Source: Acidobacteriota bacterium (GTDB taxonomy: Bacteria > Acidobacteriota > UBA6911 > RPQK01 > JADFOI01). From it: a stretch of DNA of 49,478 bases. Under the pieces are notes generated by a model, which was not told where the DNA came from, made no database searches, and saw nothing but the letters and a program-made list of their open reading frames with translations. Shown here piece after piece: positions 36,316-46,778 of the stretch (position 1 is its first letter; the number at the start of each line of letters is the position of its first letter). Both the position numbers and the translations under genes were made by a program. Where the stretch lies: positions 1 to 49,478 of the forward strand of contig JADFOI010000005.1 in the NCBI GenBank assembly GCA_022562935.1, written 5' to 3'.

Positions 36316-37890
36316 TTAACTGTTCGAGCGTAGCGAGTTCCGTAAGACTGCCCGTTGAATCTTACCTGTGGGCGTCATGGGGAGGCTCTCGATCATCTCC
36401 AATCGCTCAGGCCATTTGAACTTTGCCATCCCAACCTGTTCCAGCAGGGCACACAGTTCCTCGAGCGTAGGGGGCGCTTTTCCCTGAGCCGGAACCACGA
36501 AGCATACGGCCCGTTCCCCCAATCGTTCATCGGGCATGCCCACGATGGCCACCCGATGCACTCCGGGATGACGACGAATCACCTCCTCGACGCTTTCGGG
36601 TAGGTACTTGGTTCCCCCCCGGTTGATTTCTTCCTTACGGCGTCCCAACATTTGCACATTACCCGCCGAATCGATTTTGGCCAAATCACCGGTTTGAAAC
36701 CAACCGTCCTCGGTGAAACTCTCCTGGGTAGCCTTGGGGTTTTTGAAATAGCTGTGGATGCCAAAGGGACTCTTAATGACCAGATCCCCCTCTTGATCGG
36801 GGGGAAGGGGCGAGCCCTTGTCGTCGTGAATGGCAATGGTGCAGCCCCCTGAGACCCGTCCGGCCGTCTTTTCGATCACTTCGGGGGGATCATCAACACG
36901 GGTGTAGAAACCGCCCCCGGTTTCGGTCATGCCCCAAAAAACGACCGGTGTGCAGCCTTTCAAGGTGTTTCTCAACCTGCGAACCAGATCCGGGGAACAG
37001 ACACTGCCGGAAAGGGCAAAGAGTCGAAGGCTGGCAAGATCTTCAGGATTCAAGTCGGGAGAGGCTAGAAGATCCACGGCGTGAACAGGAGCTCCAATGA
37101 CCACGGTTGCCTGACCCTGAGCGGCCGTGGATACAAAGGCCTCAGGGCGATACCTTGTCAAGAGCACCTGAGGGCAGCCATAGATCACGCTGCTCCAATA
37201 GTTCAAAATCGCCCACATGTGGCTGAGAGCCGAACAGCAGAGCATGCGATCACTCTCTCGAAGCTCCATATCCTTCCCGCAAAACCAGGAGTTGCTCATG
37301 CGCATATTGTGGGTGTGTAGGGTCGCTTTGGGACTGGCGGTAGTGCCCGATGTAAAGAGCATCAAAAAGGGATCCTGAGGTTGCGGATCTTCCTCCTGCA
37401 CCCTTGCAGGACTCTGACCCAGTTCTGCAAAAGAAAGGCTACCCGGGGGTTGCTCCTTTCCCAGGGAGACGACGTGGCGAAGAGAAGAGCGGCGTTTTTG
37501 AATATCCATGCCCATCTCCGCATAGCTAAAGCCCTTGACCGGAGGTCCTGTCACCAACATGACGCTTTCGGCAAAGTCCAAAATATGCTCCATCTCCGAG
37601 CTTCGATAGGGCATATGAATAGGATTGAAGATGGCTCTGCGCTTGGACACCGCATGGTGAAGGATGAGAAACTCCGGGATATTGGGGAGTTGACAGGAGA
37701 CCACGTCGCCCTTACCAATCCCCTGTTCGGCTAATCCTGTCGCCAATCGATCACTTTGGACATCCAGATCGGCGAAACTGAGAGTGGTATCTTCCCATTC
37801 AATGGCGGGCGCGTCGGGGTTTTTCTCTACGTTCTCCCTGAGGAGATCGGTAAGAGTCTTATCCAGCCAGGGAGAGTCCGATGTGGGCAT
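36316..37890 (-). CDS. AMP-binding acyl-CoA synthetase/ligase
   Basis: 'LMLFTSGTTASPKATLHTH', 'VVFWGMTETGGG', 'DGWFQTGDLAKIDSAGNVQMLGRRKEEINRGGTKYLPESVEEVI', 'MTPTGKIQRAVLR'. Confidence 0.95.
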   Translation of the reverse strand: MPTSDSPWLDKTLTDLLRENVEKNPDAPAIEWEDTTLSFADLDVQSDRLATGLAEQGIGKGDVVSCQLPNIPEFLILHHAVSKRRAIFNPIHMPYRSSEMEHILDFAESVMLVTGPPVKGFSYAEMGMDIQKRRSSLRHVVSLGKEQPPGSLSFAELGQSPARVQEEDPQPQDPFLMLFTSGTTASPKATLHTHNMRMSNSWFCGKDMELRESDRMLCCSALSHMWAILNYWSSVIYGCPQVLLTRYRPEAFVSTAAQGQATVVIGAPVHAVDLLASPDLNPEDLASLRLFALSGSVCSPDLVRRLRNTLKGCTPVVFWGMTETGGGFYTRVDDPPEVIEKTAGRVSGGCTIAIHDDKGSPLPPDQEGDLVIKSPFGIHSYFKNPKATQESFTEDGWFQTGDLAKIDSAGNVQMLGRRKEEINRGGTKYLPESVEEVIRRHPGVHRVAIVGMPDERLGERAVCFVVPAQGKAPPTLEELCALLEQVGMAKFKWPERLEMIESLPMTPTGKIQRAVLRNSLRSNS

Positions 37891-37901
37891 GACGAGTCGT
37901 G

Positions 37902-38074
37902 TTTCAGGTTCCAGGTTCCAAGATTTTCCTGGCTCTCGGTGTTTGGTCTGCGGTCATGGTGCGCTTCGCGCACAGAAAATAGAAAACAGAAAATAGAAAA
38001 AAAGAATTCGTTTTGAATTTGGAATTTGAGATTTTGAATTTGTTTGGGTTTTTGAATTTGGAATTTTGAATTTC
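37902..38074. repeat. Composite period-7 repeat tract carrying several heptamer dialects and a GTGCGC-TTC-GCGCAC hairpin
   Basis: TTTCAGG TTCCAGG TTCCAAG; hairpin 37959-37973; CAGAAAA TAGAAAA CAGAAAA TAGAAAA (37973-38000); GAATTTG GAATTTG AGATTTT GAATTTG TTTGGGT ... GAATTTG GAATTTT GAATTTC (38015-38074). Confidence 0.9.
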
Positions 38075-38094
38075 AGCCGGTCTGCCGGCTGTTG

Positions 38095-39768
38095 TCAGTC
38101 CTCAGCACTCAATCCTTTCTTCTCCTGTCCCGCATCGATCAGCACAAAGGTAATGTCATCGGTCTGAGCCATTCCCTCGGTGAATTGGTCAAGGGCCTCC
38201 AGAATCTTCTCTTTCAGTACCTCGACTCCAGCCGACGCATTCGATTGGATCACTTGTAGAAATCTCTCTTCTTCAAACATCTCGCCCTGAGGGTTCTCTG
38301 CATCCGTGACACCATCGGAATAGACGACCAAGACATCTCCAGGATCCAGCTGGAGTGGACGGGAGTTGTAGGAAACCGATTCGAAAGCACCCAGGATCAA
38401 ACCCTCAGAGTGCAGCTCTTCAATCTCACCCGTGGAAGCACGGTAAAGGTAGACGGGATTGTGGCCGGCGCCCAAATACTCTCCTTTACCCTGGGCATCG
38501 AAGGAGAAGAGAAAGAGGGTGACGAAGGCATTGGAGGCTGACCTCTCGCACATGAGCTTATTCACACGCTCCAGCATCTTCTCGGGAGGTACCCCGGTGC
38601 GACACTCCATGTCCAGGGCTCCCTGCAGCATGGAACTCAACAGAGCTGCCGGGACTCCCTTGCCGGAGACATCGGCCAGGACTCCAATGAGCTTATCCGG
38701 GGTTGGTTGGAAAAAATAATAAAAGTCACCTCCTACGTGACGGGTGGGCTCACTGAAGGCGCGGATGCGAAAATTCCCAAATTCGGGCAGGGAGTGAGGC
38801 AAAAGACTTTTTTGGGTCTCGTAAGCTATGGCCATTTCCTGCTCGAACTTCTTTCTCTCCTCGAAGCTTTTGATCATTTCCAGCTTCTCGAGCACGTTTC
38901 CCGCTTCCCCGGCCAGCTTGTTGAGGATCTTTTCATCCAGACCAGACAATGCGTGCATGGTGTTGGTACTGTCCAGATAAAGGATTCCCAGAAGTTCCGG
39001 GGTATCCGACTCAGCCGATATTCCCTTCAGAGGCAGGCAAGCGATGGCCCTGAGATGCATCTCCAAGATGCTCTGCTGTTGTGCAAGATCACCTTCGATT
39101 CCTTCTGTCATAAAGACCGAATCGCCGCTGTCTGCCACCTGAGCCACCACAGTGCGACTGGTTCGAAAGTTCGATTCAGACAGAACATGGCTTTCAGCAT
39201 TGAGGCCCAGGACGTATCGGAAGGTGTCGTCGCTCTGCCGTGTAAAAACAGAGCCTCTCTCGGCTCCGCTGATATTGAGAGCGGATCTCAGAATGTGTTC
39301 AAAAGTCTCATCGGAGGAAAACTGCTGTCCCGATTGGTACTTGAAATCCAGGATGAAGTTAATCTTCTCCAGATCGGAGAGTCCTGAGTATTCGGAGGAA
39401 TCGAGCACTGAGTTGAAATGAGCCAGAGACTTATTGAAATCTCCGGCCGTGGTGAAAGGCCTCAGCTCCGAGAGCCGGGTGCTAAAAAGCAATTCCTTGC
39501 GTCCCAGGCGCACCCGGTCCCCGTCTCGAAGCCTTTGATCTTCGATCCGCTGGCCATTAATAAAAGTGCCATGGGTGCTGTTTAAATCAACGATCTGATA
39601 CTTCCCATTCTTCCTGACAATCCTGGCATGGTGTCGAGAAATATAAAGATCGACCAAGCGAAAGTCCACGTCGGAGCTTCTGCCCACTACGGTCTCATTG
39701 GAATTGATTTCGTAGACTTGCTCTTCGTCCTTCTCCGGGCCCAGCAATGTGAGATAGGCGACAGACAT
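38095..39768 (-). CDS. FHA + GAF + PP2C/SpoIIE-type serine phosphatase
   Basis: FHA 'ETVVGRSSDVDFRLVDLYISRHHARIV...LNSTHGTFINGQRI'; phosphatase 'HVGGDFYYFFQPTPDKLIGVLADVSGKGVPAALLSSML', 'DVLVVYSDGVTDAENPQGEMF'. Confidence 0.93.
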   Translation of the reverse strand: MSVAYLTLLGPEKDEEQVYEINSNETVVGRSSDVDFRLVDLYISRHHARIVRKNGKYQIVDLNSTHGTFINGQRIEDQRLRDGDRVRLGRKELLFSTRLSELRPFTTAGDFNKSLAHFNSVLDSSEYSGLSDLEKINFILDFKYQSGQQFSSDETFEHILRSALNISGAERGSVFTRQSDDTFRYVLGLNAESHVLSESNFRTSRTVVAQVADSGDSVFMTEGIEGDLAQQQSILEMHLRAIACLPLKGISAESDTPELLGILYLDSTNTMHALSGLDEKILNKLAGEAGNVLEKLEMIKSFEERKKFEQEMAIAYETQKSLLPHSLPEFGNFRIRAFSEPTRHVGGDFYYFFQPTPDKLIGVLADVSGKGVPAALLSSMLQGALDMECRTGVPPEKMLERVNKLMCERSASNAFVTLFLFSFDAQGKGEYLGAGHNPVYLYRASTGEIEELHSEGLILGAFESVSYNSRPLQLDPGDVLVVYSDGVTDAENPQGEMFEEERFLQVIQSNASAGVEVLKEKILEALDQFTEGMAQTDDITFVLIDAGQEKKGLSAED

Positions 39769-39850
39769 TTCCCTTGTTCCAAAAGAATTGCACTGATTGT
39801 CGCAGATGCTATGTCAAAAAGAAACACCGGTTACGACAATGGTCACAGTC

Positions 39851-41167
39851 TCACTGATAGTAGTCCAGTCCCAGGTGAGTGATCTGCTCCTCGCCGCCCA
39901 TATATCGGAGTGTATTCTTCAGCTTCATCAGCTGAATAGTGAGATCATGCTCAGGGTATAACTCGGGCAGCGTCATGGGGCTTTTGAAATAAAAGGAGAG
40001 CCATTCCTGAATGCCTACCATTCCGGCCCTTTTGGCCAAATCCAAGAAAAGCACCAGATCCAGCACCAGAGGGGCGGCCAGAATGCTATCGCGGCAAAGA
40101 AAGTTAACCTTGATCTGCATTGGATATCCCAGCCACCCGACAATATCGATATTGTCCCACCCCTCTTTGTTGTCTTTTCGAGGAGGATAGTAGTTGATCC
40201 GAACCTTATGATAGAAGTTGCCGTAAAGTTCAGGATAGACATCGGGCTGAAGGATGTGCTCCAGGACCGACAATTTGCTCTCTTCCTTGGTCTTGAAGGA
40301 TTCGGGATCATCCAGCACTTCACCATCTCGATTGCCCAGAATATTGGTCGAAAACCAACCCGAGAGTCCCAAGAGTCGGGCTTTCAACCCCGGTGCCAGA
40401 ATGGTTTTCATGAGGGTCTGTCCTGTTTTGAAGTCCTTGCCGCAAACAGGTACTTGATTCGCTTCCGCCAGCTGAGAGAAGGCCGGGATATCGACGGTCA
40501 AATTGGGGGCTCCATTGGCAAAGGGGATTCCCAGCTGCAGGGCCGCAAAGGCATAGATCATGCTGGAAGGGATGTTCTCATCGTTGTTTTTCATCCCAGC
40601 CTCCAGCTTCTCTATAGACTGGTGAACCTCCTTCCGCTCGATAAACACCTCTGTGCTGCCGCACCAAATCATGACCATTCGGTCCAAGTGTTTCTCCTTT
40701 TGAAACTGCTGAATCTCATCCACCAACTGCTGGGCCAGATCCCATTTCGTCTTCCCCTTCTTGAGGTGAGTGCCGTGCAGTCTCGTCACATAACGAGGGT
40801 CAAAAACAGCTTTCCTGGGCCGAATGGCCTCCAGCTCGGTTTTGACCTCCTGCAACAAACTGGCTTCCAGCACACCCGAGTTGGTGGCAGCGGCGTAGGC
40901 ATCGTCCTCAAAAATATCCCAGGCGGCAAAAACAAGATCATCCATTCCCGCCAGGGGAACAACTTCGGCGATCTTGGGAATCCTCTTTTCGGTTCGTTTC
41001 CCCAAGCGGACCGTACCCATCTGGGTGAGGGAACCAATCGGTTTCCCCAAACCCTTCTTAATGGCTTCGACTCCAGCGATAAAGGTGGTACTCACCGCCC
41101 CAAGACCAATCAACAACACCCCCATTTTTCCTGTGGGAGCAGCGATTTTGATTCTCTTTTCACTCAT
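39851..41167 (-). CDS. Myo-inositol-1-phosphate synthase family
   Basis: 'GVLLIGLGAVSTTFIAGVEAIKKGL', 'PFANGAPNLTVDIPAFSQLAEANQVPVCGKDFKTGQTLMKTILAPGLKARLLGLSGWFSTNILGNRDGEVLDDPESFKTKEESK'. Confidence 0.95.
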   Translation of the reverse strand: MSEKRIKIAAPTGKMGVLLIGLGAVSTTFIAGVEAIKKGLGKPIGSLTQMGTVRLGKRTEKRIPKIAEVVPLAGMDDLVFAAWDIFEDDAYAAATNSGVLEASLLQEVKTELEAIRPRKAVFDPRYVTRLHGTHLKKGKTKWDLAQQLVDEIQQFQKEKHLDRMVMIWCGSTEVFIERKEVHQSIEKLEAGMKNNDENIPSSMIYAFAALQLGIPFANGAPNLTVDIPAFSQLAEANQVPVCGKDFKTGQTLMKTILAPGLKARLLGLSGWFSTNILGNRDGEVLDDPESFKTKEESKLSVLEHILQPDVYPELYGNFYHKVRINYYPPRKDNKEGWDNIDIVGWLGYPMQIKVNFLCRDSILAAPLVLDLVLFLDLAKRAGMVGIQEWLSFYFKSPMTLPELYPEHDLTIQLMKLKNTLRYMGGEEQITHLGLDYYQ

Positions 41168-43245
41168 CCTTGATTCTCCTCCTGTACAATTTCCGAGATG
41201 TCTGCAATTCTCAAGAAAAGCTGGGAAATATCATGCAATAAGCGCAAACGATTTTGACGCAACTTCTCCTCCTTGGTCATCACCAACACTTTGTCAAAAA
41301 ATTGATCCACCGTCTTCCTCAACCCCGCTATTTGCTTCAGGGCAGCAACATAATCACCCGTTTCGAGATTATTGTCCACCTTGGGTTTAATATCCGTATA
41401 GGCACGGAAAAGGGCACGCTCCTCAGGATCGATCAGATTTTCCTGGCTGACCGCTGACAGCTCGATAGATTGCTTGGAGAGAATATTCTTGGTTCTCTTG
41501 TAGGCTATGGCCAAAGCTTCAAAATCCTTGTCCGTCCTGATTCCAGCTAGAGATTGAGCCCTCTGGTAGGCATCGTAAACCCCACGAATTTCCACCGCCA
41601 GAACCGCGTTCAAGACGTCGTAGGGAATTCCCTTCTCCTGGAAAATGTAGCGCACGCGTCCCTTCAGGAAATTCAGGACCTGCTCGCTAACCTTCTTGTC
41701 CTTCGTTTCCGCCGGGAAGTTCTTCTGGGCCAACTCCACCAAATGGCTCAAGGAATAATCCAGCTGATGATCCAACAGGACTTTCACCAGACCTTGAGCC
41801 TGTCGCCGCAAGGCAAAGGGATCGCTCGAGCCTGTGGGGACGATATCGATGGCGAAGCAACCCACAACGGTATCCAGTTTGTCGGCGATCGACAGAAGGG
41901 CTCCCAAGGGTGTCGAGGGAGAGGCATCTTCCAGAGACACCGGCTGGTAGTGTTCGTAAATAGCCTTCCAAACTTCTTCGGGATAGCCATCCTCCCGGGC
42001 ATACAATCCGCCCATGACTCCTTGAAGTCCGGAGAATTCCCGCACCATGTCACTGGTAAGATCGGTCTTGCACAGCAGGGCCGCCGTATCGAGATGGGGA
42101 TCTTCTGACAATCCGGAGCAGAAGGTCCGAAGACGCTCCGTTTTGGCCCGGTAGGTCCCCAGTTTTTCCTGAAAGAGGATGAGGTCCAGGTCCTCCACCC
42201 GTTCCTCCAGCCGTTTTTTCCGATCGGCCTTCCAAAAGAATGCGGAATCTTCGAGTCGGGCCCTCAAAACCTTCTCATGCCCCTTTTGAATCTTTCCCTC
42301 GGGGTCCCCACTGGTGTTGATCACCGTCAAGAAATAGGATTGAATCTCTTCTGCCTCGTTGACCACAGAGAAATACTTTTGATGGTGGCGCATCACGGTG
42401 GTCAGGACTTCCTGGGGAAGCTTCAGAAACCCTTCACTAAAGCTCCCACAGATCACAGTGGGATACTCGTTGAGGTGCACGACGGTTTCCAGCAAATGAG
42501 GGTCAGAAGAAATGTGAAGACCCTTCGGAGTCACCTCTTTCATTTCAGCGGCGATCTTAGCTCTTCTTTCCTCGATATCGGCCAAGACATAGTTTTGCCT
42601 CAATTGGTCCAGGTAATCGTCGACTCGAAGCACCTTGATTTCAGGCTCCCCTAACAACCGGTGTCCCCGTGTCGTGTTGCCTGCCTTAAGACCCTCGAAC
42701 TCAAAAGGCAGAACCTCGTCATTTAAAAGGGCAAGACACCATCGAAGGGGGCGAATGAATCGAAAACGGCTCTCCCGCCAGTACATATTCTTGGGCCAGT
42801 AGATCGAGGTCAGGACCTGGGGGAGAACCTCCTGGAGGACTTCGGATAGCGATTTACCCGGGATCTTCTTTCGATAAGCCACATAGTTGCCTTTTGGGGT
42901 TTCCACCAACTCCAGGTCCGCGACCGCCACACCCCCCTTGCGGGCAAAACCTTCCACGGCCCGAGTGGGTTTCTTCTGTTCGTCGTAGGCAACGGACTGG
43001 GAAGGACCCAAGACCACTTCTTCTCGCTCAGGCTGGTGATCGAGGAGGTCCTCCACCAGAAATGCCAGGCGGCGAGGAGAGGCGAATGGCCTGATCGATC
43101 CATGGTCGATGCAGGCCTCTTCGAGCCGTTTTTCGAAGCCTTGGCACATCTGCCTCAGAGCCGGGGAGATCATGTCGGCTGGAATCTCCTCCAGACCCAA
43201 TTCAAACAGAAATTTGTTCTTCTTTTTCTTCTTGCTTTTGGACAT
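41164..43245 (-). CDS. glyS: Glycyl-tRNA synthetase beta subunit
   Basis: '[15 protein letters not shown]', '[27 protein letters not shown]', '[17 protein letters not shown]'. Confidence 0.97.
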   Translation of the reverse strand: MSKSKKKKKNKFLFELGLEEIPADMISPALRQMCQGFEKRLEEACIDHGSIRPFASPRRLAFLVEDLLDHQPEREEVVLGPSQSVAYDEQKKPTRAVEGFARKGGVAVADLELVETPKGNYVAYRKKIPGKSLSEVLQEVLPQVLTSIYWPKNMYWRESRFRFIRPLRWCLALLNDEVLPFEFEGLKAGNTTRGHRLLGEPEIKVLRVDDYLDQLRQNYVLADIEERRAKIAAEMKEVTPKGLHISSDPHLLETVVHLNEYPTVICGSFSEGFLKLPQEVLTTVMRHHQKYFSVVNEAEEIQSYFLTVINTSGDPEGKIQKGHEKVLRARLEDSAFFWKADRKKRLEERVEDLDLILFQEKLGTYRAKTERLRTFCSGLSEDPHLDTAALLCKTDLTSDMVREFSGLQGVMGGLYAREDGYPEEVWKAIYEHYQPVSLEDASPSTPLGALLSIADKLDTVVGCFAIDIVPTGSSDPFALRRQAQGLVKVLLDHQLDYSLSHLVELAQKNFPAETKDKKVSEQVLNFLKGRVRYIFQEKGIPYDVLNAVLAVEIRGVYDAYQRAQSLAGIRTDKDFEALAIAYKRTKNILSKQSIELSAVSQENLIDPEERALFRAYTDIKPKVDNNLETGDYVAALKQIAGLRKTVDQFFDKVLVMTKEEKLRQNRLRLLHDISQLFLRIADISEIVQEENQG

Positions 43246-44071
43246 ACTGCTTGGCGATCTTCAGCGCCAGGGAACGCACACGACCGATGATTCCAACTCG
43301 CTGAGTCACACTAATCGCTCCACGACTGTCTAACAGGTTAAAGGTGTGAGAACACTTCAAGCAGTAATCATAGGCCGGAAGGACACAGTCCTCTTCCAAA
43401 CAGCGGAGACTTTCCTTCTCGTAAAGATCAAACAGCTCAAAAAGCATTCCAATATCAGCAACTTCAAAACTGTATTTCGAAAACTCATATTCTTCGCGTT
43501 GCTTGACCTGACCATAAGTCAGTTCCCGGTTCCAGGGCAGATCAAAAACGCTTTCCTTGTCGGCCAAAAAGGTGGCAATCCGCTCCAGACCATAAGTGAG
43601 CTCCACGGAGATGGGCATGAGATCCAGCCCTCCCGTCTGCTGGAAATAGGTGAACTGGGTGATTTCCATTCCATCCAGGAGAACTTGCCAGCCAATCCCC
43701 CAGGCCCCCAGTGTGGGGGCTTCCCAGTTGTCTTCTTCAAAGCGCAAATCGTGCTGCTCCAGTGGAATTCCCAGCTTCCTCAGGCTCTCCAGATAGATGT
43801 CCTGAACATCATCAGGAGAAGGCTTTAGGATCACCTGGAGCTGATAGTGACGATAGACCCGATTGGGATTTTCTCCATACCGGCCATCCGCAGGCCGGCG
43901 CGAAGGCTGAACGTAGGCGACCTTGTAAGGTTGGGAACCCAAAACCCGAAAAAAGGTCTCCGGATGCATCGTCCCCGCCCCCACCTCGATATCGTAAGGC
44001 TGCTGAATGATACATCCGTAGTGCATCCAGTACTCCAGCAAATGGTGAGTAATCTCCTGAAACGTCTTCAT
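43202..44071 (-). CDS. glyQ: Glycyl-tRNA synthetase alpha subunit
   Basis: '[73 protein letters not shown]'. Confidence 0.98.
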   Translation of the reverse strand: MKTFQEITHHLLEYWMHYGCIIQQPYDIEVGAGTMHPETFFRVLGSQPYKVAYVQPSRRPADGRYGENPNRVYRHYQLQVILKPSPDDVQDIYLESLRKLGIPLEQHDLRFEEDNWEAPTLGAWGIGWQVLLDGMEITQFTYFQQTGGLDLMPISVELTYGLERIATFLADKESVFDLPWNRELTYGQVKQREEYEFSKYSFEVADIGMLFELFDLYEKESLRCLEEDCVLPAYDYCLKCSHTFNLLDSRGAISVTQRVGIIGRVRSLALKIAKQYVQKQEEKEEQISV

Positions 44072-44083
44072 CCTAAGAGATTC

Positions 44084-44725
44084 TTACAAGAGCTCCTTGA
44101 GCATTTTTTTCGTCTTCAACCGTTTTTCCAGGTGGTATTCTATCAACTGACCGCTCAGAGTTTCTAATCTCCGATTTTCCTCCCCTGACAGCGGAACCGT
44201 ATCCAGTTCCGCTGCCGGAATTTTCATCATAGCGTATACCTTCTCGGCCAACGTAGAGGGAAGTTTTGCCTCAAGTGAGGGTAAGACGCCATCCAGTTTC
44301 AGAAGCCAGAGTTCAAAATAGCGGGCCACCCTATCGATGGATATCTTTTGAGTAGCTTCCAAAACGGCCAGGCTCAGACGAAAGAGCAATTCGCTCTCTT
44401 CCTCTTCCCTTGAGAATTCCACCAGCAACTCGGCAAAATAGCTGAAGTGGAGATTCACTTCCAAGCTCAAGTGATAGGCTGGAAATACCTGTAAAATCTC
44501 ACAATTTCTCAGCGATGCTAATTCCTGATTTTCTTTCCGGGAAAAGGTCAATCGCACGTGGGTCAGGGGCTCCAGTGCACCGCTGAAGCGGCCTTTTGCT
44601 TTTTGAGCTCCATAGGCAACCCCTCGAACCTTTCCAAAGCTCCGGGTGAGGAAAACAGCAATCTTATGGGATTCGGCATAAGGATAAGTCCTGAGGGTCA
44701 AAGCCTCGGACTGGTACCCACTCAT
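44084..44725 (-). CDS. recO: DNA repair protein RecO
   Basis: 'SEALTLRTYPYAESHKIAVFLTRSFGKVRGVAYGAQKAKGRFSGALEPLTHVRLTF'. Confidence 0.88.
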   Translation of the reverse strand: MSGYQSEALTLRTYPYAESHKIAVFLTRSFGKVRGVAYGAQKAKGRFSGALEPLTHVRLTFSRKENQELASLRNCEILQVFPAYHLSLEVNLHFSYFAELLVEFSREEEESELLFRLSLAVLEATQKISIDRVARYFELWLLKLDGVLPSLEAKLPSTLAEKVYAMMKIPAAELDTVPLSGEENRRLETLSGQLIEYHLEKRLKTKKMLKELL

Positions 44726-46086
44726 GAGACGGGAAGATACTGGAGGAAATAGGTAGCCAGTCCCAAGAAAGAGAGAAATCCCACCGCATCGGTAAACGTG
44801 GTCACGAAAATACCGGAAGCGATGGCGGGATCGACATTCATCCTTTTTAAGATCAGCGGGACCAGAGTTGCCACCATCCCGGCCATGGCCACGTTAATGA
44901 TCATGGCTCCACCAAGGACCATTCCCAGCACATAACTGCCCTTCCAAAGGTAGGCCACAAGGCCGGCCAAAATGCCGGTAACTATGCCGTTGTTCAGACC
45001 CACCACAATCTCTTTCGAGAGGATCGATTTGCCACTTTCCCAACTGATATCCCCCAAAGCCAGCCCTCTTACAATCACCGTCAGGGTTTGAGTTCCGGAG
45101 TTCCCGCCCATACCGGCTACCACGGGTAAAAACACGGCCAGAAAAGAAAACTGCGCGATGGTTGGTTCATAGTAAGCCACAACCGTGGCCGCTAACATCG
45201 CGGTCCCCAGGTTCACCACCAGCCAGGGAAGTCGTCTCCTCACAGAGGTCAAAGGCGGAGTATGGATGTGATCGTGGCCTTCAACACCGGCCAGATAGAA
45301 GATATCCTCCGTCGCTTCCTCCTCGATGATGTCGAGGACGTCATCCACCGTAACGACCCCCACCAGCTTGTTCTCTTGATCCACCACCGGAATGGCCAGC
45401 AGATCGTAGAGAGCCACCTCGCGGGCCACCTCTTCCTGATCCGTTTCGGTGGCCACGGAAATAACATCGGTGGTCATGATCTTCTTGAGGGGCGTGCTGG
45501 GTGGAGCGATCAGAAGCTCACGCACCGAAGCCACGCCGACCAGATGATTTCGCTCATCGACAACGTACAGGTAGAAAATCACCTCCAGCTCCTTGGCGGT
45601 CTGAATGGTATGGATGGCTTCGCTGACGGTGAGGTCCTCAAAAAGAGCAAACACACTGGGCGTCATGATGCGCCCGGCGGTGTCCTCTTCATATTGGAGG
45701 AGGTGCTGAACTTCCGCGGACTCCTCCACGTCCATTTGCTCCAGAACTTCCAGGGCGTTCTCCTCGGGCAGGGCCGAAACGAAGACGGTGGCTGCATCGG
45801 TCTCCAATTCCTGGAGGACCTTGCTGATCTCCTCGCTGGAGATTTGATTCAAAAGATCCAGACCCGGTTCCACTCCGAGGACCTTGAGTGTTTCAGCCGC
45901 CAACCTCCGGTCGTGCTGCACCAGAATGGAAAAGACAGAGCTTTGCTCTTTCTCATTGAGTTCCATCATGATGCTGGAAATATCACCCGGACGCAGATTG
46001 CCCAGAACATCGGCAAGGCGGTGCTCTTCACTTCGTTCGAGCAGATCTCGAACCGATTTGCTGGTCACATCCACTTGAGTACGCAT
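44722..46086 (-). CDS. mgtE: Magnesium transporter MgtE
   Basis: MgtE N-domain, CBS pair ('VGVASVRELLIAPPSTPLKKIMTTDVISV', 'LVGVVTVDDVLDIIEEEATEDIFYLAGV'), C-terminal 'PVVAGMGGNSGTQTLTVIVRGLALGD'. Confidence 0.96.
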   Translation of the reverse strand: MRTQVDVTSKSVRDLLERSEEHRLADVLGNLRPGDISSIMMELNEKEQSSVFSILVQHDRRLAAETLKVLGVEPGLDLLNQISSEEISKVLQELETDAATVFVSALPEENALEVLEQMDVEESAEVQHLLQYEEDTAGRIMTPSVFALFEDLTVSEAIHTIQTAKELEVIFYLYVVDERNHLVGVASVRELLIAPPSTPLKKIMTTDVISVATETDQEEVAREVALYDLLAIPVVDQENKLVGVVTVDDVLDIIEEEATEDIFYLAGVEGHDHIHTPPLTSVRRRLPWLVVNLGTAMLAATVVAYYEPTIAQFSFLAVFLPVVAGMGGNSGTQTLTVIVRGLALGDISWESGKSILSKEIVVGLNNGIVTGILAGLVAYLWKGSYVLGMVLGGAMIINVAMAGMVATLVPLILKRMNVDPAIASGIFVTTFTDAVGFLSFLGLATYFLQYLPVS

Positions 46087-46259
46087 GATGGCTCCCCTAA
46101 ATAACCCGGGCTAGATCAGCACAACTGTAGCAAATAGAGGTGAATTTTGCCTGCGGCTCTTTCAATGAGGATTGATAAATGCTTTAGACTCGCCAGTCCA
46201 ATCGATTTTCCTAACAGTATTTAGTTTACATATAATTAATTGACACGTAATATAACTGC

Positions 46260-46778
46260 ATGTCGCAGAAAGAGAGCTTTTTCCAGAAAGAAATCAAGCA
46301 AAAAAAACCGTTTCGCTCATTCGGCGCCGAAGCCGCTATGGGCCTCCTGATCACTGCTGACGTCTTACGCGGGAGTTGGTGGCCAGTAGTCGAACAAGCC
46401 GGTGTCAGCGCCCAGCAATACAACGTCCTACGGATTTTAAGGGGGGCTGGCAAGGAGGGCTTGCCAACCCGAGAGATTGCGGCCCGCCTGCTGGAGAAGT
46501 CGCCGGGGATCACTCGGTTCATCGATCAGTTGGAGTCGCGCGGGTTGATACAAAGACGCCGCTCTACCAGCGATCGGCGAAAGGTTTTTTGCACGATCAC
46601 CCGATCGGGCCTTGAGCTTCTAAGTAACTTGGATAAGCCCGTAGACAAGTGGGATGAGGAGAGTCTCTCGATGCTCAACGGAAGGGAGTTGAAACAACTG
46701 ATTGATTTTCTGGAAAGAATCCACTCTTTCCATGCGAACCTTAAGGAGGTGCACCATGGTAGATCGGGGAGTGATTAG
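46260..46778 (+). CDS. MarR-family transcriptional regulator
   Basis: 'LRILRGAGKEGLPTREIAARLLEKSPGITRFIDQLESRGLIQRRRSTSDRRKVFCTITRSGLELL' winged helix. Confidence 0.9.
   Translation: MSQKESFFQKEIKQKKPFRSFGAEAAMGLLITADVLRGSWWPVVEQAGVSAQQYNVLRILRGAGKEGLPTREIAARLLEKSPGITRFIDQLESRGLIQRRRSTSDRRKVFCTITRSGLELLSNLDKPVDKWDEESLSMLNGRELKQLIDFLERIHSFHANLKEVHHGRSGSD

Noticed and set aside
40208-41173. 321-aa plus-strand ORF opposite the inositol-1-phosphate synthase gene
   Set aside because: Antisense shadow ORF with no domain-like features.
45262-46104. 280-aa plus-strand ORF opposite mgtE
   Set aside because: Antisense shadow ORF; MgtE on the other strand has clear domain motifs.
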